Assembly: GCF_029542085.1 (NCBI RefSeq)
Contig: NZ_CP107036.1
Location: 5,890,001 to 5,954,000 of the forward strand
Direction: 5' to 3'
DNA: 64,000 nt
DNA from: Sphingobacterium sp. ML3W
Lineage (GTDB): Bacteria > Bacteroidota > Bacteroidia > Sphingobacteriales > Sphingobacteriaceae
The translations under genes and the position numbers were made by a program. Numbering within the stretch: position 1 is the stretch's first letter; every line of letters begins with the position of its first letter. Below the pieces are notes generated by a model. It saw only the letters and a program-made list of their open reading frames with translations, was not told where the DNA came from and ran no database searches. Positions 7,920 through 16,937 of the stretch are shown here, piece after piece.

Positions 7920-10900
7920 TCAAAATCTGATTTGTGCACCAAATGAAATGTTTTTGCTAAGTGGATATGAAGTTCGATCCAATTGTTCCGGATCAAAATT
8001 TCCGAACATCTTCGTAAATGTCAGGATATTCTCTGCGGAGAAGAAAAAGCGTACCTGCTGTACTTTTATTCTTTCAGTTAGGGAGGACGGCAGCGTATAC
8101 CCTAAGGTGGCATTCTTAAGACGCAGATAAGCCGCATTCTGCAGGTAACGCGTCGAGTTTACACCAAAGCCACCGTTACCAAAGCGTACCCGTGGGAAAT
8201 AGGCGTCCGTATTTTCAGGGGTCCAGTAGTCCAGCTGATTTTTTGTTGGAACATCCCATTCGCTGCCGCCGAAGGCATAAAAGTAGGACCCGGACAAATT
8301 CGCATCCCGCTTGCCTACACCTTGCAGAAATAAGGTAAGATCGAAATTTTTGTACTCCCCACCCAGACGTATCCCGTAGGAATAACGCGCTGTCCTATTG
8401 CCGATAATGCGCTGATCACCGGGATCCGCTAGTGTGTTGCTTCCATTGCTAATCTTTTTGTCGCCATTGATATCTTCAAATTTGATATCTCCGGCAAGCC
8501 ATGTCCCCTGAAATAAACGCGATTTATCCAGACCATCATTGGCCTCGGCATCACTTTGATAGAGTCCATTGGAGGTATAGCCCCAGATTTCATCGATCTT
8601 CTGTCCGACGTAACGGTCGGCAAGCTGCCCTGTTGGGTTCAGGTCATATCTGGTAATTTCTGCGCTGTTGTCGGCCAGATTAAAACTTGCAAAATATTTG
8701 AAGTCGTTTTTATAATTACTGTATTTAATTTCAAATTCCCAACCAGTTGTTTTAAGATCGGCAGCATTGCGTCTGGGGGCGCCAACGCCGAGAATAGCCG
8801 GTAGAGGCTGACCCGGTACAAGCATGTCTTTGGTATCGCGTCGATAAAGATCGAAGGAACCGCTCAGCTGGTTGTTGAAAAGAACAAAATCCAAACCTAA
8901 ATTCTTCGAGGTCACTTTTTCCCAGGTAAACAGGGAACTGACTAGGCCCGGGGCAGTTACATAGGCCTGCGTTGCAGAACCAAAAATGTAAGAGGTCAGA
9001 CCCTTCGGCATAGTGGCGATATAGGGGTACAGGTTCCCAATAGAGGGATTGTCCGCTTCAATAACCTGATTGGGTAGTGTGCCGTATGAAGCCCTAATTT
9101 TTAATTCATTGACCACAGGTTTTGCAAAGCTCATAAAACTTTCGTTTGATAAGCGCCATGCGACACTGGCCGATGGACTAAAAACATAGCGATCTTTTGC
9201 AGCGAAACGGGAGGATCCGTCATAGCGACCATTGACTTCGATCAGGTAACGGTCATCGAAAATATAATTGAGCCGGAAAAACTGTCCGATCAATGCCCAG
9301 TCCAACGGTGTTGAATTGACAATGGGTTTGTCGTCGTTGTTTAAACCCAGGTAAGGGAAATCCTGGTTGATCAAATTTTTCGCCTGTGCTGAAAAAGAAC
9401 TGTAGGACTTAGATTCCTGGTTATAGCCTACCATTGCTTTTAAATAGTGTTTTTGGGCAAAAGTGTTTTCATATTCAGCATATATATTGATGGCCGAATA
9501 AATATCCTTCGAATTTCCTTCATAGACAAAAGGAGTCTTGTTGTGCGGGTAAGGACCTAACAAAATAGCATTATCGGGGTTGGTCATATCCTTTCCCTCT
9601 GGGACCGCACCATACTCGGAAAATGACTTAATATTGATCTTATTGTTATAATGATAAGCGTTCCAGGTCAAGTCACCGACTACTTTAAAATTTTTGATCG
9701 GGGCGATCTTAAAACCGCCTGTTAGCCAGATATCGTCAGCGCTATAGGTATTACGCCCATTGAACTCATTCATTGCAAAAGGATTGGTAAAGTTTCCTTG
9801 TCCGGCATAGTGACCATCGGGATGCCGGATTGGCATAATCGGTCTTAAATCTGCAGAAATGCGGTCGCCGTAGATACCACTGATTGCCGCGGATGGGGCT
9901 GGTTTATCATCCTCTTTGCGATTAAAGCGAAGTTTTGTGTTTAAATCCAACCAGGATGTCACTTTGGCTTCCAGGCCCAAATTGGCATTGTAGCGTTCAA
10001 ATTTCTGATTTGCTGCTTTAAATAATCCTTTTTGTCCCAGATAACCTAGTGATGTATTGTAACGGATCTTCTCACTGCCACCGGTGAAATTTAAATCGTG
10101 TTGATTGAGTGGAGCCCATCCTGGGAACATTTCTTTCCACCAGTTGGTATTGCCTGTATAACGATAACGTGATGGATTGGTCGGATCGATATACACGGCA
10201 TTTTCGGGAATCGGGTTTTCCATATACCGCTTAATTCCTTCGATGTCCCGATCTGTCCATACGTCCGACCCCCGGGCACTACCCGAAAGATTGCCACTGC
10301 GATCGGCATAGTTATAGGCCTCAACATATTCCAGCGAATTGACCGTATTGGGAATGATCGTCGGTCTGGAGAATGCCTGGTTAAACGAATACGTAAAAGC
10401 TGTTTTGCTATTGAACTTGCCCGACTTGGTTGTAATCAGTACAACACCATAAGCCGCGCGTCCACCGTAGATTGCTGCTGCGGCGGCATCTTTTAATACG
10501 GTTACACTTTCGACATCTTGGGGGTTCAACTGATTGGGATCCATCTGTACTCCATCGATCAATACCAGTGGACCACCACCACTTAATGATGTGTACCCAC
10601 GAATATTAAAGGAGGCACCAGATCCAGGCCTGCCATCGCCCAGGCCAATATTGAGGTTGGGAATGGCTCCCTGTAAACCCGCACCGACACTGGTAATCAT
10701 TCTATTCTCAAAGACATCTGATCCGACTGTGCTCACAGCACCGGTCAGGTTAATTTTCTTTTGAGAACCGTAACCAACGACAACGACCTCGTCCATGATA
10801 CTTTGGCTAGCGACCAATGAAATGGTCACAGCGGAACTTGAATAGGAAACAATCTGGCTGGTATAGCCCAAGCTGTTGAAACGGATTTTGGCGGTATTAC

Positions 10901-11408
10901 TGGATACTTTCAACAAGAAATCCCCGTTTTCATCCGTTTGCGTGACACTGGATGCCCCGACTTCCTGTACAGTTACATTGACTATAGGCACTCCTTTTTC
11001 GTCAACAACTTTGCCTTTGAAGGTTAAGTTCTGCATAGCATCAGAAACATTTCCTTTAATGACGACTGTCTCTCCGTGAATAACGTATGAATAGCTGCTA
11101 TTGCCAAACAACTTGTCCAGTGAAGTATTTAAGGTCGCATTTGCGACCTGTAAGTTTGCTTTTTGGTTTTTTAAAAGACCATCTGCATAGACAAAACGTA
11201 CCCCGGTCTGTTTGGTGATGTTTTTGAGTACATTTTCTAGCTGTTCATTCCGTGCGTTGACGGTTACCTGAGCGATAGAGGATGCGGATGCACCTAAAGT
11301 AGAAGCCGCAATGAGAAATCCAGTTAATTTCATCTTAATCAGGTTTTTTAAAAATCTATTCCCATCCGCTGGGCACAGAAAGTTTTTTGAATAAAAATTT
11401 TTATTCAT
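7920..11408 (-). CDS. SusC/RagA TonB-linked outer-membrane protein with STN signalling domain
   Basis: TonB-dependent importer of 1162 residues. The order is a short basic leader and signal peptide (to about residue 47, ASSIAQ), an STN domain (about 48-120, with ENVLKNITKQTGVRFVYADGLL), a CarboxypepD_reg domain (about 128-205), a plug with MDEVVVVGYGSQKKINLTGAV and GGGPLVLIDGVQ, then the 22-strand barrel ending in Phe (GAQIRF). The STN domain is what touches FecR-type anti-sigma factors. With the sigma/FecR genes just upstream this is a trans-envelope signalling transporter. The substrate is probably a fucosylated glycan, inferred from the GH29 gene. Confidence 0.95.
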   Translation of the reverse strand: MNKNFYSKNFLCPADGNRFLKNLIKMKLTGFLIAASTLGASASSIAQVTVNARNEQLENVLKNITKQTGVRFVYADGLLKNQKANLQVANATLNTSLDKLFGNSSYSYVIHGETVVIKGNVSDAMQNLTFKGKVVDEKGVPIVNVTVQEVGASSVTQTDENGDFLLKVSSNTAKIRFNSLGYTSQIVSYSSSAVTISLVASQSIMDEVVVVGYGSQKKINLTGAVSTVGSDVFENRMITSVGAGLQGAIPNLNIGLGDGRPGSGASFNIRGYTSLSGGGPLVLIDGVQMDPNQLNPQDVESVTVLKDAAAAAIYGGRAAYGVVLITTKSGKFNSKTAFTYSFNQAFSRPTIIPNTVNSLEYVEAYNYADRSGNLSGSARGSDVWTDRDIEGIKRYMENPIPENAVYIDPTNPSRYRYTGNTNWWKEMFPGWAPLNQHDLNFTGGSEKIRYNTSLGYLGQKGLFKAANQKFERYNANLGLEAKVTSWLDLNTKLRFNRKEDDKPAPSAAISGIYGDRISADLRPIMPIRHPDGHYAGQGNFTNPFAMNEFNGRNTYSADDIWLTGGFKIAPIKNFKVVGDLTWNAYHYNNKINIKSFSEYGAVPEGKDMTNPDNAILLGPYPHNKTPFVYEGNSKDIYSAINIYAEYENTFAQKHYLKAMVGYNQESKSYSSFSAQAKNLINQDFPYLGLNNDDKPIVNSTPLDWALIGQFFRLNYIFDDRYLIEVNGRYDGSSRFAAKDRYVFSPSASVAWRLSNESFMSFAKPVVNELKIRASYGTLPNQVIEADNPSIGNLYPYIATMPKGLTSYIFGSATQAYVTAPGLVSSLFTWEKVTSKNLGLDFVLFNNQLSGSFDLYRRDTKDMLVPGQPLPAILGVGAPRRNAADLKTTGWEFEIKYSNYKNDFKYFASFNLADNSAEITRYDLNPTGQLADRYVGQKIDEIWGYTSNGLYQSDAEANDGLDKSRLFQGTWLAGDIKFEDINGDKKISNGSNTLADPGDQRIIGNRTARYSYGIRLGGEYKNFDLTLFLQGVGKRDANLSGSYFYAFGGSEWDVPTKNQLDYWTPENTDAYFPRVRFGNGGFGVNSTRYLQNAAYLRLKNATLGYTLPSSLTERIKVQQVRFFFSAENILTFTKMFGNFDPEQLDRTSYPLSKNISFGAQIRF

Positions 11409-11456
11409 AATTTGGTAAAGAATTAATGGTTGACAAAGTGTTAATTCAATCTTAAA

Positions 11457-11483
11457 AGCGGAGGTATTTGCAGTACCTCTGCT
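11457..11483 (-). terminator. Hairpin between fecR and susC
   Basis: The arms AGCGGAGGTA and TACCTCTGCT pair over ten positions (one G-T), with loop TTTGCAG. Read on the minus strand the stem is followed by TTTTAA, so it could end or attenuate the sigma-fecR transcript before susC. susC would then rely on a promoter in the remaining 50 bases or on partial read-through. Confidence 0.55.
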
Positions 11484-11537
11484 TTCATATACTATAATTG
11501 GTTGTGTATTTTTTATTTCATTTTATTTCCTCCATTT

Positions 11538-12710
11538 TCAGGTTTTATTGATTATTAATATGTTGCTGTCAATTTTAAAGTTATAACCTGTCAAGTCTTT
11601 TAGGGTACTGCAGATCTGTGCTAAAGATGCATTTTTATTGATCCCACCTTCGTATTGTTTGTCATCCAGTATACAGTCTATTTGCAATTGAACACCATAC
11701 CAGCGGCTGATTTCATCCATGATCTGTCTCATGTCTTTATTTTTAAAAGAGAAGAATCCATCCTTCCAGGAGCTTGCTTCTTCAGGATTCGGAAGTGGTA
11801 ATGCAGCAAGTCCCTGTGCTTGTAGTAAAATCTGGTGACCTGCGTCAATAGTCATATCTTTTCCTTTGCCCTTTACCTTTATTTTTCCTTCAGTCAATTG
11901 GACGAGCGGATTAGCGCCACCGTAAGATCGGATATTAAACTGTGTGCCAAGTGCTTTCACTTCCATTCCATTGCTTTCGACAAAGAATGGCCTATTGAGA
12001 TCTTTGGCAATGACAAAGAAGGCCTCTCCCTGCAGTTTGACTCTTCTTTCTCCTGCACTAAAATTTGCATCATAATCAAGGCGGGAGTCTGGTTTTAGCC
12101 AAACTTTTGTGCCATCACTCAATTCAACTTGATAAGTGGCCCGTTTAGGGACAATCAAGCTATGTTTTGTTCGTGTTGAAGCCGCCGGATTTGTTTTTTT
12201 GTAGATCAAGAAATTGTTAGCGATGGATAAGTCAGTTTGCAATTGTTGTTCAGGATCTACGGATAAAAAGAGGGTATCCTGACCCTCAATAGCCAATTTT
12301 GCAAATGTATTGCCTGCCAATACATCATTCTTTTGTCCATAACTGTCATCTTTAACGATATAATCTGCTGTACCTGAGGTTTGAGTCCATTTTATTCCTA
12401 TGACGAGCAGTAATGATGCGGCGACGAAAGTCCCTGTCCATAGATATACCTTTTTAGATCGGTACCAGGGTAAACGCTGTGGTGGAAATGATGCCTGGAA
12501 ACGTGCCAGCTCATCCTCCATTTTGATCTTACGGATATCAAATGGAGTCTCTATTGTTCCATTGTTAAGAATTTCTTCGATAAGCGTCTTGGATACCGGA
12601 TATTTTTCCAATAGCTGTGCGATCTCCTCTTCCTGCTTTTGAGAAAGGACGATACCTTTAGCCTTGAGCGCTATTAGCTCTGCCAATACGATTTTATCGG
12701 ATTCTATCAT
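11538..12710 (-). CDS. FecR-domain anti-sigma factor
   Basis: Single-pass inner-membrane protein of 390 residues. The N-terminal cytoplasmic anti-sigma part (about 1-85) is followed by one membrane helix (about 90-108, VYLWTGTFVAASLLLVIGI). The periplasmic FecR domain has YQVELSDGTKVWLKPDSRLDYDANF, GERRVKLQGEAFFVIAKD and ALGTQFNIRSY. The C-terminal segment (FSFKNKDMRQIMDEISRWYGV...) is the STN-like tail usual in Bacteroidota FecR proteins. It senses the SusC STN domain and restrains or activates the sigma factor encoded 64 bases upstream. Confidence 0.92.
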   Translation of the reverse strand: MIESDKIVLAELIALKAKGIVLSQKQEEEIAQLLEKYPVSKTLIEEILNNGTIETPFDIRKIKMEDELARFQASFPPQRLPWYRSKKVYLWTGTFVAASLLLVIGIKWTQTSGTADYIVKDDSYGQKNDVLAGNTFAKLAIEGQDTLFLSVDPEQQLQTDLSIANNFLIYKKTNPAASTRTKHSLIVPKRATYQVELSDGTKVWLKPDSRLDYDANFSAGERRVKLQGEAFFVIAKDLNRPFFVESNGMEVKALGTQFNIRSYGGANPLVQLTEGKIKVKGKGKDMTIDAGHQILLQAQGLAALPLPNPEEASSWKDGFFSFKNKDMRQIMDEISRWYGVQLQIDCILDDKQYEGGINKNASLAQICSTLKDLTGYNFKIDSNILIINKT

Positions 12711-12774
12711 AATTTAAATGCTAAGTAACTTAACTGAGAAAAAAGGGTGGGTGAAAAAAGGTGAAATTTATTTT

Positions 12775-13311
12775 TTATTTATAAAGAGTTGTAAGTAAGC
12801 TTAATAAGCTTATGATCGATAAAGAAGTGAACTTCTCACGCAGCATTTTTAGTGCGAGCTTCCGTTGTGATTTTACGGTGTTGACAGAGATGTTTAGCTC
12901 CTTAGCGACCTCTTCGTATTTCTTACCTTCCAGGTAAATCAAACGGCAGACATGCTGGCAGCCGCTCGGTAACCGTTCCAATTCCCTATGCAATTCACTG
13001 ATCACTTCGGCTTTTATAATTGAAGTAAGGAGGTCTGTGTCATCTAGCTCGTCATGATTTGACAACATCGTGTATTTATTAATGACTTTGGCCCTGCGCA
13101 GGTGGTTCATAGCCATATTTTTGACCGTGCTGTATAAGAAGCTTTTCTGTACAGCTGCATCCTTGCTGAGCAGCTCAGGGAGATCCAATAACACGACAAA
13201 AGCGTCATGCACAATATCTTTTGCCAGTTCTTCAGAACTGACCATCGGATAAACAAACACACAAAGACGGACAAAATAGTCTGTAAAAAGTTGTTCAAAG
13301 GATGACTTCAT
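12775..13311 (-). CDS. ECF RNA polymerase sigma factor, FecI-like
   Basis: This 178-residue ECF sigma factor has region 2 with ELAKDIVHDAFVVLLDLPEL and KSFLYSTVKNMAMNHLRRAKV (about 25-80). Region 4 has LPSGCQHVCRLIYLEGKKYEEVAKELNISVNTVKSQRKLALKML (about 115-160). It is the first gene of the locus and reads toward fecR and susC. The pairing with FecR and an STN-bearing SusC makes it the likely activator of this PUL. Confidence 0.92.
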   Translation of the reverse strand: MKSSFEQLFTDYFVRLCVFVYPMVSSEELAKDIVHDAFVVLLDLPELLSKDAAVQKSFLYSTVKNMAMNHLRRAKVINKYTMLSNHDELDDTDLLTSIIKAEVISELHRELERLPSGCQHVCRLIYLEGKKYEEVAKELNISVNTVKSQRKLALKMLREKFTSLSIISLLSLLTTLYK

Positions 13312-13618
13312 TGCTTTGGATTATATCATAGGTTTTCAAATTGGTTTCCTTTCAGTACAAATGTCGTATTTTATTTTGGCTCTCTATTCGAAAACTGGAT
13401 ATCTTATAACATAACGACATCAATATAATAAAGACGACCGAAAACCACAAATGTCCGGGAGAACTAAGAATATGATTTCTTGTTGTTCATTGCTGGGCAC
13501 GATAGATCTCTTTTTGCATTCGTCCGGTATGATTCAGAATCAATTGCAGTAGGCAAAAAAAAACAGGCTAAATGCCTGTTTATGTGGTATGATATGGAAA
13601 TGAATCTCCTGAGGATGC
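13312..13618. other. Intergenic region upstream of the ECF sigma gene
   Basis: The 307-base gap is AT-rich, with the sigma-factor 5' region on its left side and a terminator (13555-13581) of the neighbouring minus-strand gene on its right. I see no coding frame or RNA gene, and no clean TAnnTTTG box for the sigma gene. Confidence 0.5.
13555..13581 (-). terminator. Terminator after the 164-aa gene
   Basis: The stem AAACAGGC/GCCTGTTT has loop TAAAT and a preceding nine-base A-run, which reads as a T-run on the minus strand. The same AACAGGC stem is used at 4204-4233. Confidence 0.75.
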
Positions 13619-14113
13619 TTAAAATAAAAGTATTGTGAAGATTGGAATAAGTGCGACCATCGAATACATCACCGCGACTCTTTTTTGGAGATATAGACTG
13701 ATTGATAGTAATAGCTCACTGTTTTCAATGCTTTCTATTGTTCCTCCATTGCCCATAACAGAGGGACTTACTTCAACAATTTGTCCTTGTTCATCCTCAA
13801 TTTTCCAGGCTGACATCCACATATTCCGTGTGCTCCACTTGTATTTTTTGTCAATTAGACTAATGGTTGCCCCTCCTGTCCAGTTGTTGTATTCGATATC
13901 ACCGATCAGCTCACCGTGTTTATTGCGTATTTCCGTATAAGGGTTGAAAAGCCCTTTGTTTTTAAAACTATATTGATCTGAGCGGATAGAGACGTTGGCG
14001 TCCAGAGTCCAGTCATTGGATTCCAATGAACCGATCAGGGTATCGTTGTTGTACAACTTTGATTTGTTTCCCAATAAGTTGTTTTTCCAGTTGTAAATAG
14101 ATCTCTTTTCCAT
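13619..14113 (-). CDS. Uncharacterised protein with C-terminal membrane helix, possibly tubby/LURP-like
   Basis: This 164-residue protein of unknown function is rich in short alternating strands with Trp and Asn turns (SLESNDWTLDANVSI, IEYNNWTGGATISL). That resembles the tubby-like/LURP-one beta-barrel fold, but I cannot confirm it. The last 20 residues (AVMYSMVALIPIFTILLF) are a membrane anchor or hairpin end, so most of the protein would be cytoplasmic. It is monocistronic with its own terminator. Confidence 0.6.
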   Translation of the reverse strand: MEKRSIYNWKNNLLGNKSKLYNNDTLIGSLESNDWTLDANVSIRSDQYSFKNKGLFNPYTEIRNKHGELIGDIEYNNWTGGATISLIDKKYKWSTRNMWMSAWKIEDEQGQIVEVSPSVMGNGGTIESIENSELLLSISLYLQKRVAVMYSMVALIPIFTILLF

Positions 14114-14263
14114 AATGGTCTAGTTTAATATGTTTATTTTTCAAATTAGTATGAGGTCAGGGAAGTATGTTACAGATTTTTGAAAAAAAATAGAATAAAT
14201 ATTTTTTGTGCCCCTTCCTATTGTAACAGGAAGGGTAGCAGGTACATCTAATAAAAAAATCAG

Positions 14264-14271
14264 TACTTTTG
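14264..14271 (+). promoter_or_regulatory. -7 element of the desaturase gene
   Basis: TACTTTTG fits the Bacteroidota -7 consensus TAnnTTTG exactly. It would start transcription near 14278, leaving a leader of about a dozen bases before the TTG start codon at 14291. No convincing -33 TTG is at the ideal distance. Confidence 0.5.
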
Positions 14272-14290
14272 CATACAAAATCACATTACA

Positions 14291-15337
14291 TTGACACATC
14301 AGCAAAAGTCGAGTCAGATCAGAAAGGAGATAAATCTTTCCTATCAACAGCTTAAAAGGGCTTATCCTCTATTAAAACTTCAGAATAGTATCGGATTGGC
14401 TATATTTTTAATTGCTATTATTGCTATCCTTGCTGTATCGATAGGTTGGTACAAAACACTTGTTCCTACCTGGTTGATGATTGTTGCGAATGCTTTTTTT
14501 ATGGGGGTTCTTCATGAAATCGAGCATGATCTTATTCATTGGCTTTATTTTAAAAAGCAGAAGACTGTGCATCATCTTATGCTTTTCACCGTTTGGATCT
14601 TACGTCCGCTGACAGTCAACCCTTGGATCCGACGTACCTTACACCACCATCATCATAAATTTTCAGGGACATTACATGATGTGGAGGAGCGTAGTGTGAC
14701 CAATGGCGAACGTTGGACAATTAAACGTCTGTTGACAACGCCTGATGTAGTTTTGGGTGGACTACTGCGTTTACATCGTATGTTTAGTGATATGGATCGG
14801 GAAGTCAAGAATGGAAACCTGAAAGTGGAGACATCGTCAAAATTGAAACAGATCATGTTTTTGAGTATTGTACCTGTGACGATTTTTGCACATGCCATCT
14901 TATATTTCTTCTTTGTGGATGCGTTATTGGATTGGTTGAATGGATATTCTGTCGTGGATTTGAGTTTTCCACACTATGTGGATAACATGTTGATAAGTCT
15001 AAATGTGATTATTTATACGATCCTGTTGCCTAATTTACTGCGGCAGTTCTGCTTGCATTTTATCACTTCCAATATACATTATTTCGGTGATGTGGAAGAG
15101 GGGAATGTGATCGAGCAGGCGCAGGTTCTGAACATCTGGTGGACATATCCGATGCAATTATTCTGTTTCTTTTTTGGCTGGACACATAGTATTCATCACT
15201 TTGTCGTCAATGAAACCTTCTATGTGCGACATATCGGTCGCAAGAAAGCACAGGAAGTGCTGAAAAAGTACGGTGTTCGATTTAATGATCTGGGCACTTT
15301 TAAAAGGGCTAACCGTTTTCGGGAATTTTCCAAGTAA
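14291..15337 (+). CDS. Membrane fatty acid desaturase family protein
   Basis: This 348-residue integral-membrane di-iron enzyme has three His boxes: HEIEHDLIH (about residue 76), TLHHHHHKFSG (about 118) and HSIHHFVVN (about 297). These are the ligands of acyl desaturases and related hydroxylases. Hydrophobic segments flank them at about 30-72 and 190-250. The start is TTG at 14291: the frame is closed upstream at 14252 and contains no ATG until after the first membrane segment. The 3' end overlaps the convergent XRE gene by 29 bases. The substrate (fatty acid, carotenoid or sphingolipid acyl chain) is not evident. Confidence 0.8.
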   Translation: MTHQQKSSQIRKEINLSYQQLKRAYPLLKLQNSIGLAIFLIAIIAILAVSIGWYKTLVPTWLMIVANAFFMGVLHEIEHDLIHWLYFKKQKTVHHLMLFTVWILRPLTVNPWIRRTLHHHHHKFSGTLHDVEERSVTNGERWTIKRLLTTPDVVLGGLLRLHRMFSDMDREVKNGNLKVETSSKLKQIMFLSIVPVTIFAHAILYFFFVDALLDWLNGYSVVDLSFPHYVDNMLISLNVIIYTILLPNLLRQFCLHFITSNIHYFGDVEEGNVIEQAQVLNIWWTYPMQLFCFFFGWTHSIHHFVVNETFYVRHIGRKKAQEVLKKYGVRFNDLGTFKRANRFREFSK

Positions 15338-15812
15338 CGTCACCTTTCTTTCGGTATTCTTTATAGTTGCCTTGTTGTTCATATGTAAGTGCACCTTCTT
15401 CGCAATAAGCGGAAAGATATACGGAGAACTTGTTGCTTTGACTTTTGTCAACCCCCAATTCATTTAGAACCTCCGCTACGCGTTTGGGATGATGAAAGAA
15501 ATCAGAGTGGTAAACCAGCTGATCTAGTTTCTTATTGATCGAGATTCTTTCTTGCACGTCAGGAGAGAGTGAATAAGGCGGATTGAATGTAATATCGTCC
15601 TGAAAGAAAACTTTGGGTTGGATCTCAAGACTATGACAAAGTAGGAGGAAGTTGGTCATGGTGAGATCTCGGCCCTTTTCTATGCCATTTAACGTCCCAG
15701 TGGAAATTCCTGTCAGGTTTGATACATCTCTCAAAGAATAATAGAGTTCATTACGCCTTGTGCGAAAGCGTAAACCAATCCATTCCAGTCTGTGTTTGTT
15801 ATTATCCGTCAT
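15309..15812 (-). CDS. XRE-family HTH transcriptional regulator
   Basis: This 167-residue protein has an N-terminal helix-turn-helix (about 10-70: LRFRTRRNELYYSLRDVSNLTGISTGTLNGIEKGRDLTMTNFLLLCHSLEI). A C-terminal part of about 95 residues is of no recognised type and contains a YCEEGALTYEQQ stretch. No signal or membrane segment is present. The gene runs toward the desaturase and its last 29 bases are antisense to the end of that gene. Expression of one may therefore affect the other; whether it regulates the desaturase is unknown. Confidence 0.8.
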   Translation of the reverse strand: MTDNNKHRLEWIGLRFRTRRNELYYSLRDVSNLTGISTGTLNGIEKGRDLTMTNFLLLCHSLEIQPKVFFQDDITFNPPYSLSPDVQERISINKKLDQLVYHSDFFHHPKRVAEVLNELGVDKSQSNKFSVYLSAYCEEGALTYEQQGNYKEYRKKGDVTWKIPENG

Positions 15813-16251
15813 GAAACGAATTGAACAACAATTTGCGCAAAAAATAGATTATTATTTTGTTTAAAAATTTGCTTTTATATTTTTTTTGTTTATATTCGTT
15901 ATAATATAGCATTAAAAGAGTATGTCATGTTTTAATTTATCTTATATATTATTTAATCTTTATGTTTATATAAGTATTTGTTCTTTAAGTGATGTTTTAT
16001 TGATGTTGTGATTTCTTTAGAGATATGTTTAAAAAATTGCAAAATAGCCCTATATTCAAGTTCTAGTGGTGATCTAGAGCATACCAATGAAAAATAAATA
16101 AGATAGAAGTCGACTTGCCCGGCTTCGGTTTTCCACAGAATCCGACAAGTTCCGCCGAGGCTGCGGTAAGTTACTTTTTTCTCTTTTAGTAATGCTTATA
16201 ATTTTCTTATTTTTCGTATTCAAGTGTTCCTTTTACGCCAGAACCATCAAG
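15813..16251. other. Intergenic region with a GC-rich structured island
   Basis: The 439 bases are very AT-rich except for about 16108-16178. There a GC-rich stretch holds nested pairings: ACTTG with CAAGT (16113-16149), TCGG with CCGA inside it, and CCGC/GCGG (16152-16166), followed by a T-rich run from 16175. It could be a small RNA or the 3' end of the RclC-like transcript. I do not recognise the family. The rest contains the 5' region of the XRE gene. Confidence 0.35.
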
Positions 16252-16866
16252 TTAGAAGGTGGATTTATTGGCCAGTATGCGCTTTGCGCTATCGGAAGCA
16301 ATGAGTATCCCTGTTGCTAGCATAATAACATCTTTTATTACCAAACGGCCTGCTGCGGATAGGTAAGGAAAGCCAACATTTGGTGAAGGGAAATCACCAT
16401 CTAGTTTTGGTACAAAGGTCTCAGGTGTGGTTATGAGAAAAGTTAGTGTCACGATGGACATCCCTATCGTAAAAATGGCGCCCCATAAACCTATTTTTGG
16501 AAACCAGATTCCCAATAAAGTCATCGAACTGATAACAACAATCACAAAACCCAACAAATAAGCAAAGGTATATGTCCCATTTTGCTGATGCCAGCTCATG
16601 TTTTTCTTCACCATCAAGCCTTCTGGATTTTTGAATAGCTGATATTCAGGAACCAGTTTTCCATTTTTATCCTCGGCATATTTTCCGGTGTTGTGGTAAA
16701 AGAAATTCATAAAGGGACTATTGATGACAAATGGTACAATACCATCTGCTTCGTATTGATACACTTTTAAACCACCTATCCAGGCCATGACGATAAATAT
16801 CGCGATGCGGGCAAAATTGATAAAGCTGTTTTGGCTTCTCGCGAACATGTTTATTATTTTTTCCAT
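16252..16866 (-). CDS. DUF417/RclC (YkgB)-like inner-membrane protein
   Basis: This 204-residue protein has four membrane segments (first at about 17-33, FARIAIFIVMAWIGGLKV). Family marks are WIGGLKVYQYEADGIVPFVINSPFM near the N-terminus, and GTYTFAYLLGFVIVVISSMTLLGIW. DUF417 proteins include E. coli RclC, part of a reactive-chlorine response under an AraC-type regulator. Here an AraC-type gene lies 71 bases upstream on the same strand. The start at 16866 is chosen because the N-terminal residues of the longer frame are not conserved-looking. Confidence 0.75.
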   Translation of the reverse strand: MEKIINMFARSQNSFINFARIAIFIVMAWIGGLKVYQYEADGIVPFVINSPFMNFFYHNTGKYAEDKNGKLVPEYQLFKNPEGLMVKKNMSWHQQNGTYTFAYLLGFVIVVISSMTLLGIWFPKIGLWGAIFTIGMSIVTLTFLITTPETFVPKLDGDFPSPNVGFPYLSAAGRLVIKDVIMLATGILIASDSAKRILANKSTF

Positions 16867-16937
16867 CTTACTTTGTCTGATTAAAGGATAAAGCAAAATT
16901 AGACAGGAATAGGTAGTCAAAACATGGACAAATAAGG

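Noticed and set aside
7918..7923. TTG start for susD giving a four-base overlap with susC
   Set aside because: ATG at 7915-7917, two codons downstream, gives a normal lipoprotein signal and is the more usual start.
10534..10764. Plus-strand open frames inside susC
   Set aside because: They follow codon bias of the real minus-strand gene and show no start signal or family motif.
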